From Pectobacterium brasiliense (GTDB lineage Bacteria > Pseudomonadota > Gammaproteobacteria > Enterobacterales > Enterobacteriaceae), in assembly GCF_013449685.1 (NCBI RefSeq), contig NZ_JACDSF010000016.1:63751-127750 (forward strand): a stretch of DNA of 64,000 bases. The letters are read 5' to 3'. Positions within the stretch are counted from its first letter, which is position 1. Each line of letters starts with the position of its first letter. Under the pieces are notes generated by a model, which saw only the letters and a list, made by a program, of their open reading frames with translations, made no database searches and had not been told where the DNA came from. A program made the translations under genes and the position numbers. Below are positions 31,365-41,561 of this stretch, piece by piece.

Positions 31365-31777
31365 AAAAATCATCTCCATACGATTAATGTTTATTTTTTT
31401 AATACCCAAAAAGCGGCTATAAGGTACCCGAAAACGATAGTGATAAATAGATCGGAAAATCTGATTTGTCTGTCTTCCTCTATCATCGTCGACGATGAAT
31501 TTCTGTTTTTGGTGTGTTCCAAAAAGGCGCGGTTGATAAAGGTGAACCTACTAGAAAACATGGTGTATGGCGCTGTAATCAACTGCCTAATTGGTAAAAG
31601 AACCGTCATTGATTCCTCAGCCGATAAATCCCTGTTTTTTGCTCACGGTTCCATGTGCATTCCCTCTGCTTTTCATGTACATTTGTAATCATATTTATTT
31701 TGTCATTCTTGTTTAAATTATTGATTTTTAATGATTATACAGGAAGGGCAGTCGTTCAATCCGATCTGGAGTCAAGC
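31365..31777. other. Intergenic region between divergent loiP and tkt
   Basis: This AT-rich region should carry both promoters. A minus-strand frame here ends DLFITIVFGYLIAAFWVLKK and could encode a short membrane peptide from 31486, but no ribosome site is seen. Confidence 0.5.
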
Positions 31778-33772
31778 ATGTCCTCTCGTAAAGAACTTGC
31801 CAATGCTATCCGCGCGCTGAGCATGGATGGGGTGCAGAAAGCCAAATCCGGTCACCCGGGTGCACCGATGGGCATGGCCGATATCGCCGAAGTGCTGTGG
31901 CGCGATTATCTTAACCATAATCCGGCCAACCCTAACTGGGCCAACCGTGACCGCTTCGTGCTGTCCAACGGCCACGCGTCCATGCTGATTTACAGCCTGC
32001 TCCATCTCTCCGGCTACGACCTGCCGATTGAAGAACTGAAAAACTTCCGCCAGCTGCACTCCAAAACGCCGGGTCACCCGGAATACGGCTACACCGCCGG
32101 CGTTGAAACCACCACCGGCCCGCTGGGTCAGGGGATTGCCAACGCAGTGGGTATGGCGATTGCCGAGCGCACGCTGGCCGCGCAGTTCAACCGCCCGGGT
32201 CATGAGATTGTCGACCATCACACCTACGCGTTTCTGGGTGACGGCTGCATGATGGAAGGGATTTCCCACGAAGTCTGCTCGCTGGCCGGCACCATGAAGC
32301 TCGGCAAACTGACTGCGTTTTATGATGACAACGGCATCTCTATCGATGGTCACGTTGAAGGCTGGTTTACCGATGATACCGCCGCCCGCTTTGAAGCCTA
32401 CGGCTGGCACGTGGTGCGCGGCGTGGACGGTCACGATGCGGACGCTATCAAACGCGCTATCGGTGAAGCCCAACTGGTGACCGACAAGCCGTCGCTGCTG
32501 ATGTGCAAAACCGTGATTGGTTTCGGCTCACCGAACAAGGCCGGTACGCACGATTCCCACGGTGCACCGCTGGGTGATGCGGAAGTAGCAGCGTCCCGCG
32601 AACAGCTGGGCTGGGCGCACGCGCCGTTTGAGATCCCTGCTGATATCTATGCTGCTTGGGATGCGAAACCGGCCGGTCAGCGTAAGGAAGCGGCCTGGGA
32701 TGAGGCGTTTGCCGCCTACGCCAGTGCGTACCCTGAGCTGGCTGCCGAGTTCAAACGCCGTACTGGCGGTGAACTGCCGGCCAACTGGCAGGCGGACGCA
32801 CAGAAATTTATCGACGATTTGCAGGCGAATCCGGCGAAAATCGCCAGCCGCAAAGCGTCACAGAACGCGCTGGAAGCCTACGGCAAATTGCTGCCGGAAT
32901 TCCTGGGCGGCTCTGCCGACCTGGCACCGAGCAACCTGACTATCTGGTCCGGTTCTGTTTCACTGGATAAAGACCACGCGGGTAACTATATCCACTACGG
33001 CGTGCGCGAATTCGGTATGACGGCGATTGCCAACGGGATTGCGCTGCACGGTGGTTTTGTACCGTACACCGCGACCTTCCTGATGTTCGTGGAATACGCG
33101 CGTAACGCCGTGCGCATGGCGGCGCTGATGAAAATCCGCAGCATTTACGTTTACACCCACGACTCCATTGGTCTGGGCGAAGACGGCCCGACACACCAGC
33201 CGGTTGAACAACTGGCCAGCCTGCGTGTCACGCCGAACATGAGCAACTGGCGTCCGGCAGACCAGGTGGAAACGGCGGTGGCGTGGAAATACGCGATTGA
33301 GCGTCAGGACGGCCCGACGTCGCTGATCCTGTCCCGTCAGAACCTGGCACAGCAGTCACGTACCGCTGAGCAACTGGCGAACGTGGCGAAAGGTGGCTAC
33401 GTGCTGAAAGACAGCGAGGGTCAACCTGAGCTGATCCTGATTGCCACCGGTTCTGAAGTTGAACTGGCTGTCGGCGCATATGACAAACTGACTGCCGCCG
33501 GCCGCAAGGTGCGCGTGGTGTCCATGCCGTCTACAGATGCGTTCGACAAGCAGGATGCAGCTTACCGTGAAGCGGTGCTGCCGAAAGCGGTATCGGCACG
33601 CGTAGCGATTGAAGCGGGTATTGCGGACTACTGGTTCAAGTACGTCGGCCTGAACGGCGCGATTGTCGGCATGACGAGCTTCGGCGAATCGGCTCCGGCT
33701 GAGCTGCTGTTCGAAGAATTCGGCTTCACCGTCGATAACGTCGTTGAAAAAGCGCAGGCACTGCTGAAGTAA
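31778..33772 (+). CDS. tktA: Transketolase
   Basis: The 664-residue thiamine-diphosphate enzyme of the non-oxidative pentose phosphate pathway moves two-carbon units between sugar phosphates. The TPP motif is [16 protein letters not shown] near residues 154-186. Further motifs are [29 protein letters not shown] and [17 protein letters not shown]. The start at 31778 ([19 protein letters not shown]) follows GGAG. It consumes the D-xylulose 5-phosphate made by the catabolic locus 6 kb downstream. Confidence 0.97.
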   Translation: MSSRKELANAIRALSMDGVQKAKSGHPGAPMGMADIAEVLWRDYLNHNPANPNWANRDRFVLSNGHASMLIYSLLHLSGYDLPIEELKNFRQLHSKTPGHPEYGYTAGVETTTGPLGQGIANAVGMAIAERTLAAQFNRPGHEIVDHHTYAFLGDGCMMEGISHEVCSLAGTMKLGKLTAFYDDNGISIDGHVEGWFTDDTAARFEAYGWHVVRGVDGHDADAIKRAIGEAQLVTDKPSLLMCKTVIGFGSPNKAGTHDSHGAPLGDAEVAASREQLGWAHAPFEIPADIYAAWDAKPAGQRKEAAWDEAFAAYASAYPELAAEFKRRTGGELPANWQADAQKFIDDLQANPAKIASRKASQNALEAYGKLLPEFLGGSADLAPSNLTIWSGSVSLDKDHAGNYIHYGVREFGMTAIANGIALHGGFVPYTATFLMFVEYARNAVRMAALMKIRSIYVYTHDSIGLGEDGPTHQPVEQLASLRVTPNMSNWRPADQVETAVAWKYAIERQDGPTSLILSRQNLAQQSRTAEQLANVAKGGYVLKDSEGQPELILIATGSEVELAVGAYDKLTAAGRKVRVVSMPSTDAFDKQDAAYREAVLPKAVSARVAIEAGIADYWFKYVGLNGAIVGMTSFGESAPAELLFEEFGFTVDNVVEKAQALLK

Positions 33773-33799
33773 TCACGCCGCATTAATCTCTATATGAGA

Positions 33800-33830
33800 A
33801 GCCGTCAGCTAGCGCTGGCGGCTTTTTTTC
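33800..33830 (+). terminator. Rho-independent terminator after tktA
   Basis: AGCCGTCAGC / GCTGGCGGCT with loop TAGC, followed by TTTTTT. Confidence 0.9.
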
Positions 33831-33894
33831 ATCTTTAGTTTCACCTACCTCTTGATGCGCTTTGCCTGCCCCTCGATCGCGGTTTTTTCATTTT

Positions 33895-33910
33895 TATGAC
33901 GTAGGTCACT
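33895..33910 (+). promoter_or_regulatory. CRP-like site upstream of epd
   Basis: TATGA-N6-TCACT matches 8 of 10 core positions of the CRP site TGTGA-N6-TCACA. CRP control of epd-pgk is known in E. coli. Confidence 0.5.
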
Positions 33911-33966
33911 CTTCTTGTGTGTGCCAGACGAGAATATTTCTTTTATGCGTTAATTCGTTTATGCTA

Positions 33967-33981
33967 GCTGAAGCGTTTCAG
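33967..33981 (+). promoter_or_regulatory. Cra (FruR) operator upstream of epd
   Basis: GCTGAAGCGTTTCAG is a near-perfect Cra palindrome (GCTGAA.CG.TTCAGC). Cra regulates epd-pgk-fbaA in E. coli. Confidence 0.8.
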
Positions 33982-34086
33982 TTTTTGTGCTGGCGGCGTT
34001 TCTCCAGGGGTTCTCTGGTGTCTAAGAAGGGTATATCCTATGTGCTGGGTAACCCTGCCACGACACAAGGAATCACAAAGAACGCC

Positions 34087-35103
34087 ATGACGATCCGTAT
34101 TGCGATAAACGGTTTTGGCCGCATTGGCCGCAGTGTTTTACGTGCGTTGTATGAATCAGGCCGCCGAGCCGAGATTACCGTTGTGGCTATTAACGAGCTG
34201 GCGAGCGCGGAAGGTATGGCGCATTTGCTCAAGTATGATTCCAGCCACGGCCGTTTTTCGTGGGATGTGCGTCAGGAGTGCGACCAGCTTTATGTCGGTG
34301 ATGACTGTATTCGTCTGTTGCATCAGGCAGAGATTCAGCCATTGCCCTGGCGAGAACTCGGTGTCGATATCGTGCTGGATTGCAGCGGCGTCTACGGCAG
34401 CCGGGAAGATGGAGAAGCCCATCTGGCGGCGGGTGCGAAGAAAGTGCTGTTTTCTCATCCGGGAACGACGGATTTGGATGCGACGGTGGTGTTTGGTGTC
34501 AATCACCACCAGTTGGAAAGCGGGCACCGCATTGTTTCCAATGCGTCCTGCACGACCAACTGCATTATCCCGGTAATCAAACTGCTGGATGATGCGTTTG
34601 GTATCGAGAATGGGACGGTGACGACGATTCACTCGTCGATGAACGATCAACCGGTGATCGATGCTTATCATCACGATCTGCGGCGTACACGCGCCGCCAG
34701 CCAGTCGATCATTCCGGTAGATACTAAACTGTCGGCGGGGATCACCCGTATTTTTCCGCAGTTTGTCGATCGTTTTGAGGCGATCTCGGTGCGGGTACCG
34801 ACGATTAACGTCACGGCAATTGACCTGAGCGTTAGCGTCAGGAAAGCTGTAAATGTGAATGAAATTAACGCACTATTGCAAAAATCAGCGCATGAGTCGT
34901 TTCGTGGTATAGTTGATTACACTGAATTGCCGTTAGTGTCGGCTGATTTTAACCACGATCCGCACAGTGCCATTGTCGACGGCACGCAGACACGGGTCAG
35001 TGGTCAGCATCTGATTAAAACATTGGTCTGGTGCGATAACGAATGGGGCTTTGCCAACCGGATGTTGGATACAACACGGGCGATGGCGGCCAGCGGTTTC
35101 TAG
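34087..35103 (+). CDS. epd: D-erythrose-4-phosphate dehydrogenase
   Basis: The 338-residue NAD enzyme of the GAPDH family oxidises erythrose 4-phosphate to 4-phosphoerythronate for pyridoxal phosphate synthesis. NAD motif [18 protein letters not shown] is at the N-terminus, and the catalytic Cys is in [12 protein letters not shown] near residue 155. The start at 34087 matches E. coli Epd. It heads the epd-pgk-fbaA cluster. Confidence 0.96.
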   Translation: MTIRIAINGFGRIGRSVLRALYESGRRAEITVVAINELASAEGMAHLLKYDSSHGRFSWDVRQECDQLYVGDDCIRLLHQAEIQPLPWRELGVDIVLDCSGVYGSREDGEAHLAAGAKKVLFSHPGTTDLDATVVFGVNHHQLESGHRIVSNASCTTNCIIPVIKLLDDAFGIENGTVTTIHSSMNDQPVIDAYHHDLRRTRAASQSIIPVDTKLSAGITRIFPQFVDRFEAISVRVPTINVTAIDLSVSVRKAVNVNEINALLQKSAHESFRGIVDYTELPLVSADFNHDPHSAIVDGTQTRVSGQHLIKTLVWCDNEWGFANRMLDTTRAMAASGF

Positions 35104-35175
35104 TACGACGGTGGCGATCTGGGGTCGCTATCTCGCTCAAGCAACTTTAAAAGAGAATCAACAAGAGGATTCACC

Positions 35176-36339
35176 ATGTCTGTAATTAAGATGACCGATC
35201 TGGATCTGGCTGGTAAACGTGTTCTTATTCGTGCGGATCTGAACGTACCGGTAAAAGAAGGGAAAGTGACGTCTGATGCGCGCATCCGTGCCTCTCTGCC
35301 GACCATCGAAATCGCGCTGAAACAAGGTGCTCGTGTTATGGTCACCTCCCACCTGGGACGCCCGACCGAAGGCGAGTACAACGAAGAATTTTCTCTGCTG
35401 CCTGTCGTTGACTACCTGAAAGAAAAACTATCTTCTCCTGTGCGTCTGGCGAAAGATTACCTGGACGGTGTTGATGTCGCCGAAGGTGAGCTGGTTGTAC
35501 TGGAAAACGTCCGCTTTAACAAAGGCGAGAAAAAAGACGACGAAGTCCTGTCCAAGAAATACGCGGCGCTGTGTGATGTGTTCGTAATGGATGCATTCGG
35601 TACGGCACACCGTGCGCAGGCTTCAACCCACGGCGTGGGTAAATTTGCCACTATCGCTTGTGCAGGCCCGCTGCTGTCTGGTGAGCTGGAAGCGCTGGGT
35701 AAAGCCTTGAGCGAGCCAGCACGTCCGATGGTCGCTATCGTGGGTGGTTCTAAAGTTTCCACTAAACTGACCGTGCTGGATTCCCTGTCTAAAATCGCCG
35801 ATCAGCTGATCGTCGGTGGCGGTATCGCCAACACCTTCGTTGCTGCACAAGGCCACAACGTGGGTAAATCCCTGTATGAAGCCGATCTGATTCCTGAAGC
35901 GAAGAAGCTGCTGGAAACCTGTGATATTCCTGTACCGAGCGATGTGCGTGTTGCGTCAGAATTCTCTGAAACTGCAACGGCAACGCTGAAGTCCGTTACG
36001 GCAATCAAAGACGAAGAGCAGATTCTGGATCTGGGTGATGTATCCGCTGAGCGTCTGGCTGAAATTCTCAAGAATGCCAAGACCATCCTGTGGAATGGCC
36101 CGGTTGGCGTCTTCGAATTCCCGAATTTCCGTAAAGGAACCGAGACCATCGCCCGTGCTATCGCAGAGAGCGACGCGTTCTCTATCGCAGGTGGCGGCGA
36201 TACGCTGGCTGCGATCGATCTGTTTGGTATTGCAGATAAAATCTCCTACATTTCTACCGGTGGCGGTGCATTCCTCGAATTTGTCGAAGGGAAAAAACTG
36301 CCAGCAGTGGTTATGCTGGAAGAACGTGCCAAGCAATAA
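35176..36339 (+). CDS. pgk: Phosphoglycerate kinase
   Basis: The 387-residue glycolytic kinase makes ATP from 1,3-bisphosphoglycerate. Motifs seen are [22 protein letters not shown], the hinge [12 protein letters not shown], and the nucleotide site [17 protein letters not shown]. The ATG follows AGAGGA. It lies 72 bp after epd and 138 bp before fbaA. Confidence 0.98.
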   Translation: MSVIKMTDLDLAGKRVLIRADLNVPVKEGKVTSDARIRASLPTIEIALKQGARVMVTSHLGRPTEGEYNEEFSLLPVVDYLKEKLSSPVRLAKDYLDGVDVAEGELVVLENVRFNKGEKKDDEVLSKKYAALCDVFVMDAFGTAHRAQASTHGVGKFATIACAGPLLSGELEALGKALSEPARPMVAIVGGSKVSTKLTVLDSLSKIADQLIVGGGIANTFVAAQGHNVGKSLYEADLIPEAKKLLETCDIPVPSDVRVASEFSETATATLKSVTAIKDEEQILDLGDVSAERLAEILKNAKTILWNGPVGVFEFPNFRKGTETIARAIAESDAFSIAGGGDTLAAIDLFGIADKISYISTGGGAFLEFVEGKKLPAVVMLEERAKQ

Positions 36340-36477
36340 TTTAAGGTAAGGGGCGCTTTTCCTCTTTCCTGTGGTTGTCTCGATAGGTGATGTTCGCAAT
36401 ATCGTGTCGAGACAACCTTGTCGATTTAACATCGATTTCTCTAACCCCTCCACGGCCAACGAAACGGGACACGTAAC

Positions 36478-37554
36478 ATGTCTAAAATTTTTGATTTCGT
36501 AAAACCCGGTGTCATCACTGGTGATGACGTTCAGAAAGTTTTCGCAGTAGCAAAAGAAAACAAATTCGCCTTGCCAGCAGTGAACTGTGTCGGTAGCGAC
36601 TCAATCAATGCTGTGCTGGAAGCCGCAGCCAAAGTGCGTGCGCCGGTAATCGTTCAGTTCTCTAACGGCGGTGCAGCATTTATCGCCGGTAAAGGCCTGA
36701 AAGCAGAAGGTCAGCAGGCGGCAATTTTGGGTGCGATTTCTGGCGCTCATCATGTGCATCAAATGGCTGAACACTACGGCGTGCCGGTGATTCTGCACAC
36801 CGACCACTGCGCGAAAAAATTGCTGCCGTGGATCGATGGCCTGCTGGATGCGGGTGAAAAACACTTTGCTGCGACTGGCAAACCGCTGTTCTCTTCTCAC
36901 ATGATCGACCTGTCTGAAGAGTCTCTGGAAGAGAACATCGAGATCTGCTCTAAGTATTTGGCGCGTATGGCCAAAATTGATATGACCCTGGAAATCGAAC
37001 TGGGTTGTACTGGTGGTGAAGAAGACGGTGTGGATAATAGCCACATGGATGCTTCTGCTCTGTACACCCAGCCAGAAGACGTTGACTACGCGTACACTAA
37101 ACTGAACGCGATCAGCCCACGTTTCACTATCGCCGCTTCTTTCGGTAACGTGCATGGCGTATACAAGCCAGGTAACGTGAAACTGACCCCGACCATCCTG
37201 CGTGATTCTCAGGAATATGTTTCTAAGAAACATAACCTGCCGCACAACAGCCTGGACTTCGTATTCCACGGTGGTTCTGGTTCCAGCGCTCAGGAAATCA
37301 AAGATTCCGTTAGCTACGGCGTAGTGAAAATGAACATCGATACCGATACCCAGTGGGCAACGTGGGAAGGTATCCTGAAATACTACAAAGAAAACGAAGC
37401 GTATCTGCAAGGCCAATTGGGCAACCCGAAAGGCGACGATCAGCCGAACAAGAAATACTATGACCCGCGTGTGTGGCTGCGTGCCTCACAGGCAAGCATG
37501 GTGACTCGTTTGGAACAAGCTTTCAAAGAGCTTAATGCTGTTGACGTGCTGTAA
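36478..37554 (+). CDS. fbaA: Class II fructose-bisphosphate aldolase
   Basis: The 358-residue zinc aldolase splits fructose 1,6-bisphosphate. The zinc ligand motif is HTDHCAKKLLPW near residues 108-119. Other motifs are ELGCTGGEEDGVD and the HGGSGSS phosphate loop. The length equals that of the E. coli enzyme. A strong terminator follows 28 bp after the stop. Confidence 0.98.
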   Translation: MSKIFDFVKPGVITGDDVQKVFAVAKENKFALPAVNCVGSDSINAVLEAAAKVRAPVIVQFSNGGAAFIAGKGLKAEGQQAAILGAISGAHHVHQMAEHYGVPVILHTDHCAKKLLPWIDGLLDAGEKHFAATGKPLFSSHMIDLSEESLEENIEICSKYLARMAKIDMTLEIELGCTGGEEDGVDNSHMDASALYTQPEDVDYAYTKLNAISPRFTIAASFGNVHGVYKPGNVKLTPTILRDSQEYVSKKHNLPHNSLDFVFHGGSGSSAQEIKDSVSYGVVKMNIDTDTQWATWEGILKYYKENEAYLQGQLGNPKGDDQPNKKYYDPRVWLRASQASMVTRLEQAFKELNAVDVL

Positions 37555-37582
37555 GTCAGACGACGTAAACATGATTTGATGC

Positions 37583-37610
37583 TAAGGCTCCTACGGGAGC
37601 CTTAATTTTT
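37583..37610 (+). terminator. Rho-independent terminator after fbaA
   Basis: TAAGGCTCC / GGAGCCTTA with loop TACG, followed by ATTTTT. Confidence 0.9.
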
Positions 37611-37661
37611 GGGGCTTTTCGTACTGATTGTTGGTGTAGTCTGCCGATATCGGCGTGTACA

Positions 37662-37796
37662 ACCAACGGCAACGCACAGGCGGTGTATTGGGATCTGCTG
37701 GAAAGCTTTAAATGCGTGCTGGATGAGCACCGTATTGCCATTCTTTATCCGCAGATGGATGTGCACCTGCATAAGGTTCAGAAACGAGCTAAATAA
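37662..37796 (+). pseudogene. mscS: 3' remnant of small-conductance mechanosensitive channel mscS
   Basis: This stretch codes for 44 residues in frame with a stop (TNGNAQAVYWDLLE, then CVLDEHRIAI, then YPQMDVHLHKVQKRAK). It matches the C-terminus of MscS (SGDLQNVYWDVLE ... PYPQMDV in E. coli). There is no start codon or channel domain; the rest of the gene is missing between the fbaA terminator and this point. In E. coli mscS follows fbaA and precedes argO, so position and sequence agree. The normally conserved Pro before YPQMDV is Leu here, consistent with drift. Confidence 0.8.
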
Positions 37797-37807
37797 TATG
37801 CTGCACC

Positions 37808-37829
37808 ACAGGGGCCGCATGGCCCCTGA
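37808..37829. terminator. GC-rich hairpin between the mscS remnant and sgbE
   Basis: CAGGGGCC / GGCCCCTG with loop GCAT lies 13 bp past the sgbE stop on the other strand. It lacks a long T-tract but is suitably placed as the end of the yia operon. Confidence 0.55.
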
Positions 37830-37842
37830 TTGATCCTTACCT

Positions 37843-38544
37843 TTACTGTCCGTAATAGGCGTTCTTCCCATGTTTACGCAGGTAGTGCTTGTCTAGCAGA
37901 ACTTGCTGCATAGTGGTAATACTCGGCGTCAACTGGCGTGAAAAAATCCCCATATAGGCTATCTCTTCTAGCACCACTGCATTATGTACCGCATTGTGTG
38001 CGTCTTTACCCCAGGCGAATGGGCCGTGGGCATTGACCAATACGGCAGGAATGTCTGCCGGGCTGATACCGCGCTGGCGGAACGTTTCTATAATGACGTT
38101 GCCCGTTTCCTGCTCATAGTGCTGCGCAATTTCGTCCTGTGTCATCAATCGCGTACAGGGGATGGCACCGTAGAAATAGTCTGCATGTGTAGTGCCCCAA
38201 GCGGGTAGATCCAACCCTGCCTGGGCCCAGATGGTGGCGTGGCGCGAGTGCGTATGAACGATGCCGCCGATCTCGGTAAAAGCACGATATAGCGCTAAAT
38301 GTGTCGCCGTATCCGAAGAAGGCTTTTTGTTACCTTCGATGGTTTGCCCAGAGGCCAAATCGACCACGACCATATCATCTACGACCATATGTTCGTACTC
38401 TACGCCTGACGGTTTGATGACCACCAGACCGCGGTCACGATCCACGACGCTGACGTTACCCCAGGTGAAAGTCACGAGATTGTGACGCGGTAAATCCAGA
38501 TTCGCTTCCAGGACCTGTTGTTTGAGCTGTTGTAACGTTAGCAT
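37843..38544 (-). CDS. sgbE: L-ribulose-5-phosphate 4-epimerase (SgbE/UlaF/AraD family)
   Basis: The 233-residue zinc-dependent class II aldolase-fold epimerase converts L-ribulose 5-phosphate to D-xylulose 5-phosphate. Substrate and metal motifs are [30 protein letters not shown] (zinc His pair) and NAHGPFAWG. Its start overlaps the sgbU stop by 7 bp. It is the last gene of the yiaK operon and closes the route into the pentose phosphate pathway. Confidence 0.93.
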   Translation of the reverse strand: MLTLQQLKQQVLEANLDLPRHNLVTFTWGNVSVVDRDRGLVVIKPSGVEYEHMVVDDMVVVDLASGQTIEGNKKPSSDTATHLALYRAFTEIGGIVHTHSRHATIWAQAGLDLPAWGTTHADYFYGAIPCTRLMTQDEIAQHYEQETGNVIIETFRQRGISPADIPAVLVNAHGPFAWGKDAHNAVHNAVVLEEIAYMGIFSRQLTPSITTMQQVLLDKHYLRKHGKNAYYGQ

Positions 38545-39398
38545 GGCATTCCCCCTTGTTGCATTTTCTGCTCGATCCAGCGGCGCGCCTGAACGATCTC
38601 GGCGACGGGTTCATCAGCTTTTTCCGTCCACATTTCAATTAGGAAAGCACCGCGATAATTGAGAGATTTCAGCGTGCTAAAAACGGAAACGAAATCCACA
38701 CAGCCTTCGCCGAATGGCACGTCGCGGAACTGTCCTGGCGAGGTTGCGGTAACGGCTAAGGTGTCTTTTAGATGGATGGCGGCGATACGATCGATACCTA
38801 GCTGTAATTCTTGCGTGACATTGTTGCCCCAGGCGCTGAGGTTGCCGACGTCTGGGTAGACGGTAAACCACGGTGAAGCCAGGCAGGCATCCCAGGCTTT
38901 CCACTTACTGATCGAGTTCATAAAGGCGGTATCCATGATCTCCACGGACAACATCACCTGCGCGGCGGCGGCACGTTCAACCGCCCATTGCATTCCTTCT
39001 GTAAAGCGAGCGAGCGTGCTTTCATCCTGTTGCTCGTAATAGACGTCATACCCAGCTAGCTGAATGGTACGGATGCCTACGTCGTTGGCCAGTTGAATGG
39101 CCTGCTCCATGATCGTAAAGGCGCGCTGGCGTAGTGCCTCGTCATGGCTGCCGAATGGAAAACGCCGATGCCCAGATAAGCACATCGAAGGGATGCGAAT
39201 GCCGGTTTCCAGCATCGCGTTGACCAACGAAAGTCGCTGCTCTTTACTCCACAGCAGGCGAGCCAGGCGTTCGTCGCTTTCGTCTACCGACATTTCAACA
39301 AAGTCAAAACCGCAGGCTTTTGCCAGCGCGAGGCGTTCTGGCCAGGTCAGGTGTTTCGGCAGGGCTTTTTCATAAATACCTAATGGGTGTTGGCGCAT
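38538..39398 (-). CDS. sgbU: L-xylulose-5-phosphate 3-epimerase (SgbU/UlaE)
   Basis: The 286-residue TIM-barrel epimerase converts L-xylulose 5-phosphate to L-ribulose 5-phosphate. Motifs seen are [50 protein letters not shown] (metal ligand) and GEGCVDFV. The start at 39398 ([12 protein letters not shown]) fits E. coli SgbU; the frame upstream overlaps sgbH and is not needed. It begins 1 bp after the sgbH stop. Confidence 0.93.
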   Translation of the reverse strand: MRQHPLGIYEKALPKHLTWPERLALAKACGFDFVEMSVDESDERLARLLWSKEQRLSLVNAMLETGIRIPSMCLSGHRRFPFGSHDEALRQRAFTIMEQAIQLANDVGIRTIQLAGYDVYYEQQDESTLARFTEGMQWAVERAAAAQVMLSVEIMDTAFMNSISKWKAWDACLASPWFTVYPDVGNLSAWGNNVTQELQLGIDRIAAIHLKDTLAVTATSPGQFRDVPFGEGCVDFVSVFSTLKSLNYRGAFLIEMWTEKADEPVAEIVQARRWIEQKMQQGGMPC

Positions 39399-39399
39399 A

Positions 39400-40056
39400 T
39401 TAAGTCCTCCAGATGGCGTCAATGGCGGCACGGAATTGGCGAGCCGAGTTGACTGGGTCAGGTACATCCGCCAACGCTCGTCCGGCAATGAATGCAGTGA
39501 CGGCGATATCGCTGAATAGCGGCAGATCCGCAGGGGTAATCCCCCCAGTAATAGACAGTTCCATACCGAGGTCAGAGAGGGCTTTCATCGTGTCCAAATC
39601 CTGCTGGCCCCAGGTTTGGCCGCTGGCCTGCGCATCGCGCCCACGGTGGTAAATCGCCTGTTTGATACCTAGTGCACGCCACGTTTTGGCATCTTCCAAC
39701 GTCCAGCGACCGAATAGCTCAATTTGGATCTCTCCCCGATGACGCTCAGCCACTTCCAGTGCACTGGCCATGGTGGGAAGTGGTGCTGCGCAGATCACAG
39801 TCATCCAGCTAGCGCCGTGAGAAAAGGCTTGATCCGCCAGCGTTGCGCCCGCGTCAGCGACTTTCAGATCTGCCACCAGCACATGGTGAGGGTAGCGCTC
39901 ACGCAGTTGCCTGACAGCCTGAATACCTTCGCTGATGCACAAAATGGTGCCTGCCTCGATGATGTCAACATAAGGGTGGAGTAATTCCACGGTAGTGAGG
40001 GCGGCATCCAGTCGAGTGTGGTCGAGCGCCAGTTGTAGGCGGGGTTGCGTTGTCAT
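39400..40056 (-). CDS. sgbH: 3-keto-L-gulonate-6-phosphate decarboxylase (SgbH/UlaD)
   Basis: The 218-residue member of the orotidine monophosphate decarboxylase superfamily converts 3-keto-L-gulonate 6-phosphate to L-xylulose 5-phosphate and CO2. The signature [17 protein letters not shown] carries the metal-binding Asp and Lys. [13 protein letters not shown] forms the phosphate site. It overlaps the end of lyxK by 4 bp. Confidence 0.93.
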   Translation of the reverse strand: MTTQPRLQLALDHTRLDAALTTVELLHPYVDIIEAGTILCISEGIQAVRQLRERYPHHVLVADLKVADAGATLADQAFSHGASWMTVICAAPLPTMASALEVAERHRGEIQIELFGRWTLEDAKTWRALGIKQAIYHRGRDAQASGQTWGQQDLDTMKALSDLGMELSITGGITPADLPLFSDIAVTAFIAGRALADVPDPVNSARQFRAAIDAIWRT

Positions 40057-41561
40057 GGTTTCTCCTTACCGGCGGGTTGCAGCGCTTTTAACGCGTCGAC
40101 GAGCGCCTGATAGTGTTGGTATTTTTTGTCGTAGGCTGTGCGAACGTGTTCATCTGGGGTAAGGCGTGTAATGCGTGGTGAGAGCACCCGCTGGGCGGCA
40201 GTGAAATCGCTAAAGGCACCGCTGCCGACCATCGCCGCTATCGCCGCACCAAGACAGCCGGTTTCTTCTACCTGTGGGAGTTCGACAGGCAGGCTGCTGA
40301 TGTCCGCGAACATCTGCATCCAAGGGAGAGACTTGGCAGGCCCACCAGTAATTCGTAACGCATCCACGTTAGGGAAGCGCTGACGCATACGATTCAGGTG
40401 CGCCATGTGGCAGAACACCACGCCTTCGTAAATGGCCTGAACGAGGTGCTCTCGCTGGTGGAACGCTTGCAGGCCGTAGAAGCTGGCGCTGAGCCCTAAT
40501 CCGGCGTTGGAGCCATACAAGAACGGGACAAACAGTAGGGGGCTGCCTGCTTTAGGCAGATCCGAAACCCAGCGGTTGATCTGAGCATAATCGACCTCTA
40601 AACCGTCACTCAGCCCCCATTGTTGGCAGAACCATTCCAGATTGGCGGCAGACGTAGGGCTGGCTTCATGCACGATGTAACGGCCTGCTTCCGCATGGCG
40701 GCCATACACAAAAGGATGGTCGTAGCCATCAGCGAGCGTGTCGGTGATGCCGCTGGTAACAGACCATGTTCCCATTACAGCATTGAGTCGGGTTTCGTCC
40801 TGAAGGCCTGCGCACAGAGCGGTAGAAACCACATCGAATAATCCGCCGACGACGGGGGTTCCTGCCTGTAGCCCGGTGAGCTGTGCCGCTTCTGGGGTAA
40901 TTTGGCCTGCGATATCAGCAGAACCGATAAGCGGCGGTAAAGCATCGATGATTTCTGCAATCCCGAGCTGTTTTGCTAGTTCTGGATCGTAGCGGCCCGT
41001 ATCCATGTTGTAGAGATTGGATTCGGAGATATTGGTTTCTTCACAAGCCCGTTTTCCGGTCAGGCAAAAACGCAGATAGTCGTGTGCCATGAACAACGTA
41101 CCGATTTGTGCATAGCGTGTTGGCTGGTGGTCTTTAAGCCACCGTAGTAGCGAAACCGGATGGCCTGTCCACAGCGTCTGCCGCGTCTGAGGATAAAGCA
41201 CTTGCGGTATCCCTGCCTGCTGCCATGCCAGAACCTGTTCACGTGCGCGTTGATCGGATGACAGCATCGCATTGCCTAGCGGCTTGTCATGTTTATCCAG
41301 CAAAAATAACCCTTTACCTTGGGCAGAGATCCCTACGCCAGAAATGGCGCTGGCGGGGAGTGCTGCTCTGCTCAGCAGTTCGCGAATAACCTCAGCAGCG
41401 GTCTGCCACAGGGTGTGCATGTCGCGCTCAGCCCAACCGGGTTGCGGTGTGGTAATTGGCAGATTACGACGTGCGATGCCGTACTCTGTTCCGGTGATGT
41501 CATAGATCCCTGCTTTGATAAAGGTACCGCCGCAGTCGAGCCCCAGAAAATAGTCCATCAT
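40053..41561 (-). CDS. lyxK: FGGY-family sugar kinase, L-xylulose / 3-keto-L-gulonate kinase LyxK
   Basis: The 502-residue kinase belongs to the FGGY family: N-terminal GLDCGGTFIKAG phosphate loop, ISAQGKGLFLLDKHDKPLG, and GGLFDVVSTALCAG plus the GGPAKSLPWMQM ATP region. E. coli LyxK phosphorylates L-xylulose and 3-keto-L-gulonate, which fits this operon because YiaK makes the latter. The start is MMDYFLG with two adjacent ATGs, overlapping the transporter stop by 4 bp. Confidence 0.93.
   Translation of the reverse strand: MMDYFLGLDCGGTFIKAGIYDITGTEYGIARRNLPITTPQPGWAERDMHTLWQTAAEVIRELLSRAALPASAISGVGISAQGKGLFLLDKHDKPLGNAMLSSDQRAREQVLAWQQAGIPQVLYPQTRQTLWTGHPVSLLRWLKDHQPTRYAQIGTLFMAHDYLRFCLTGKRACEETNISESNLYNMDTGRYDPELAKQLGIAEIIDALPPLIGSADIAGQITPEAAQLTGLQAGTPVVGGLFDVVSTALCAGLQDETRLNAVMGTWSVTSGITDTLADGYDHPFVYGRHAEAGRYIVHEASPTSAANLEWFCQQWGLSDGLEVDYAQINRWVSDLPKAGSPLLFVPFLYGSNAGLGLSASFYGLQAFHQREHLVQAIYEGVVFCHMAHLNRMRQRFPNVDALRITGGPAKSLPWMQMFADISSLPVELPQVEETGCLGAAIAAMVGSGAFSDFTAAQRVLSPRITRLTPDEHVRTAYDKKYQHYQALVDALKALQPAGKEKP

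Larger units (their letters stand above)
33831..34086 (+). other. Regulatory leader of epd
   Basis: No gene is seen. The epd reading frame is open upstream from 33862, but the real start is at 34087. It contains a CRP-like site and a Cra site (listed separately). Confidence 0.6.

Noticed and set aside
31391-31609. 72-codon minus-strand frame with a C-terminal hydrophobic stretch, upstream of loiP
   Set aside because: No ribosome site was found for either possible start, and it overlaps the loiP leader. A short membrane peptide from 31486 cannot be excluded but is unsupported.
37609-37833. 74-codon plus-strand frame covering the mscS remnant
   Set aside because: This frame is out of phase with the recognisable MscS C-terminus, which ends at 37796.
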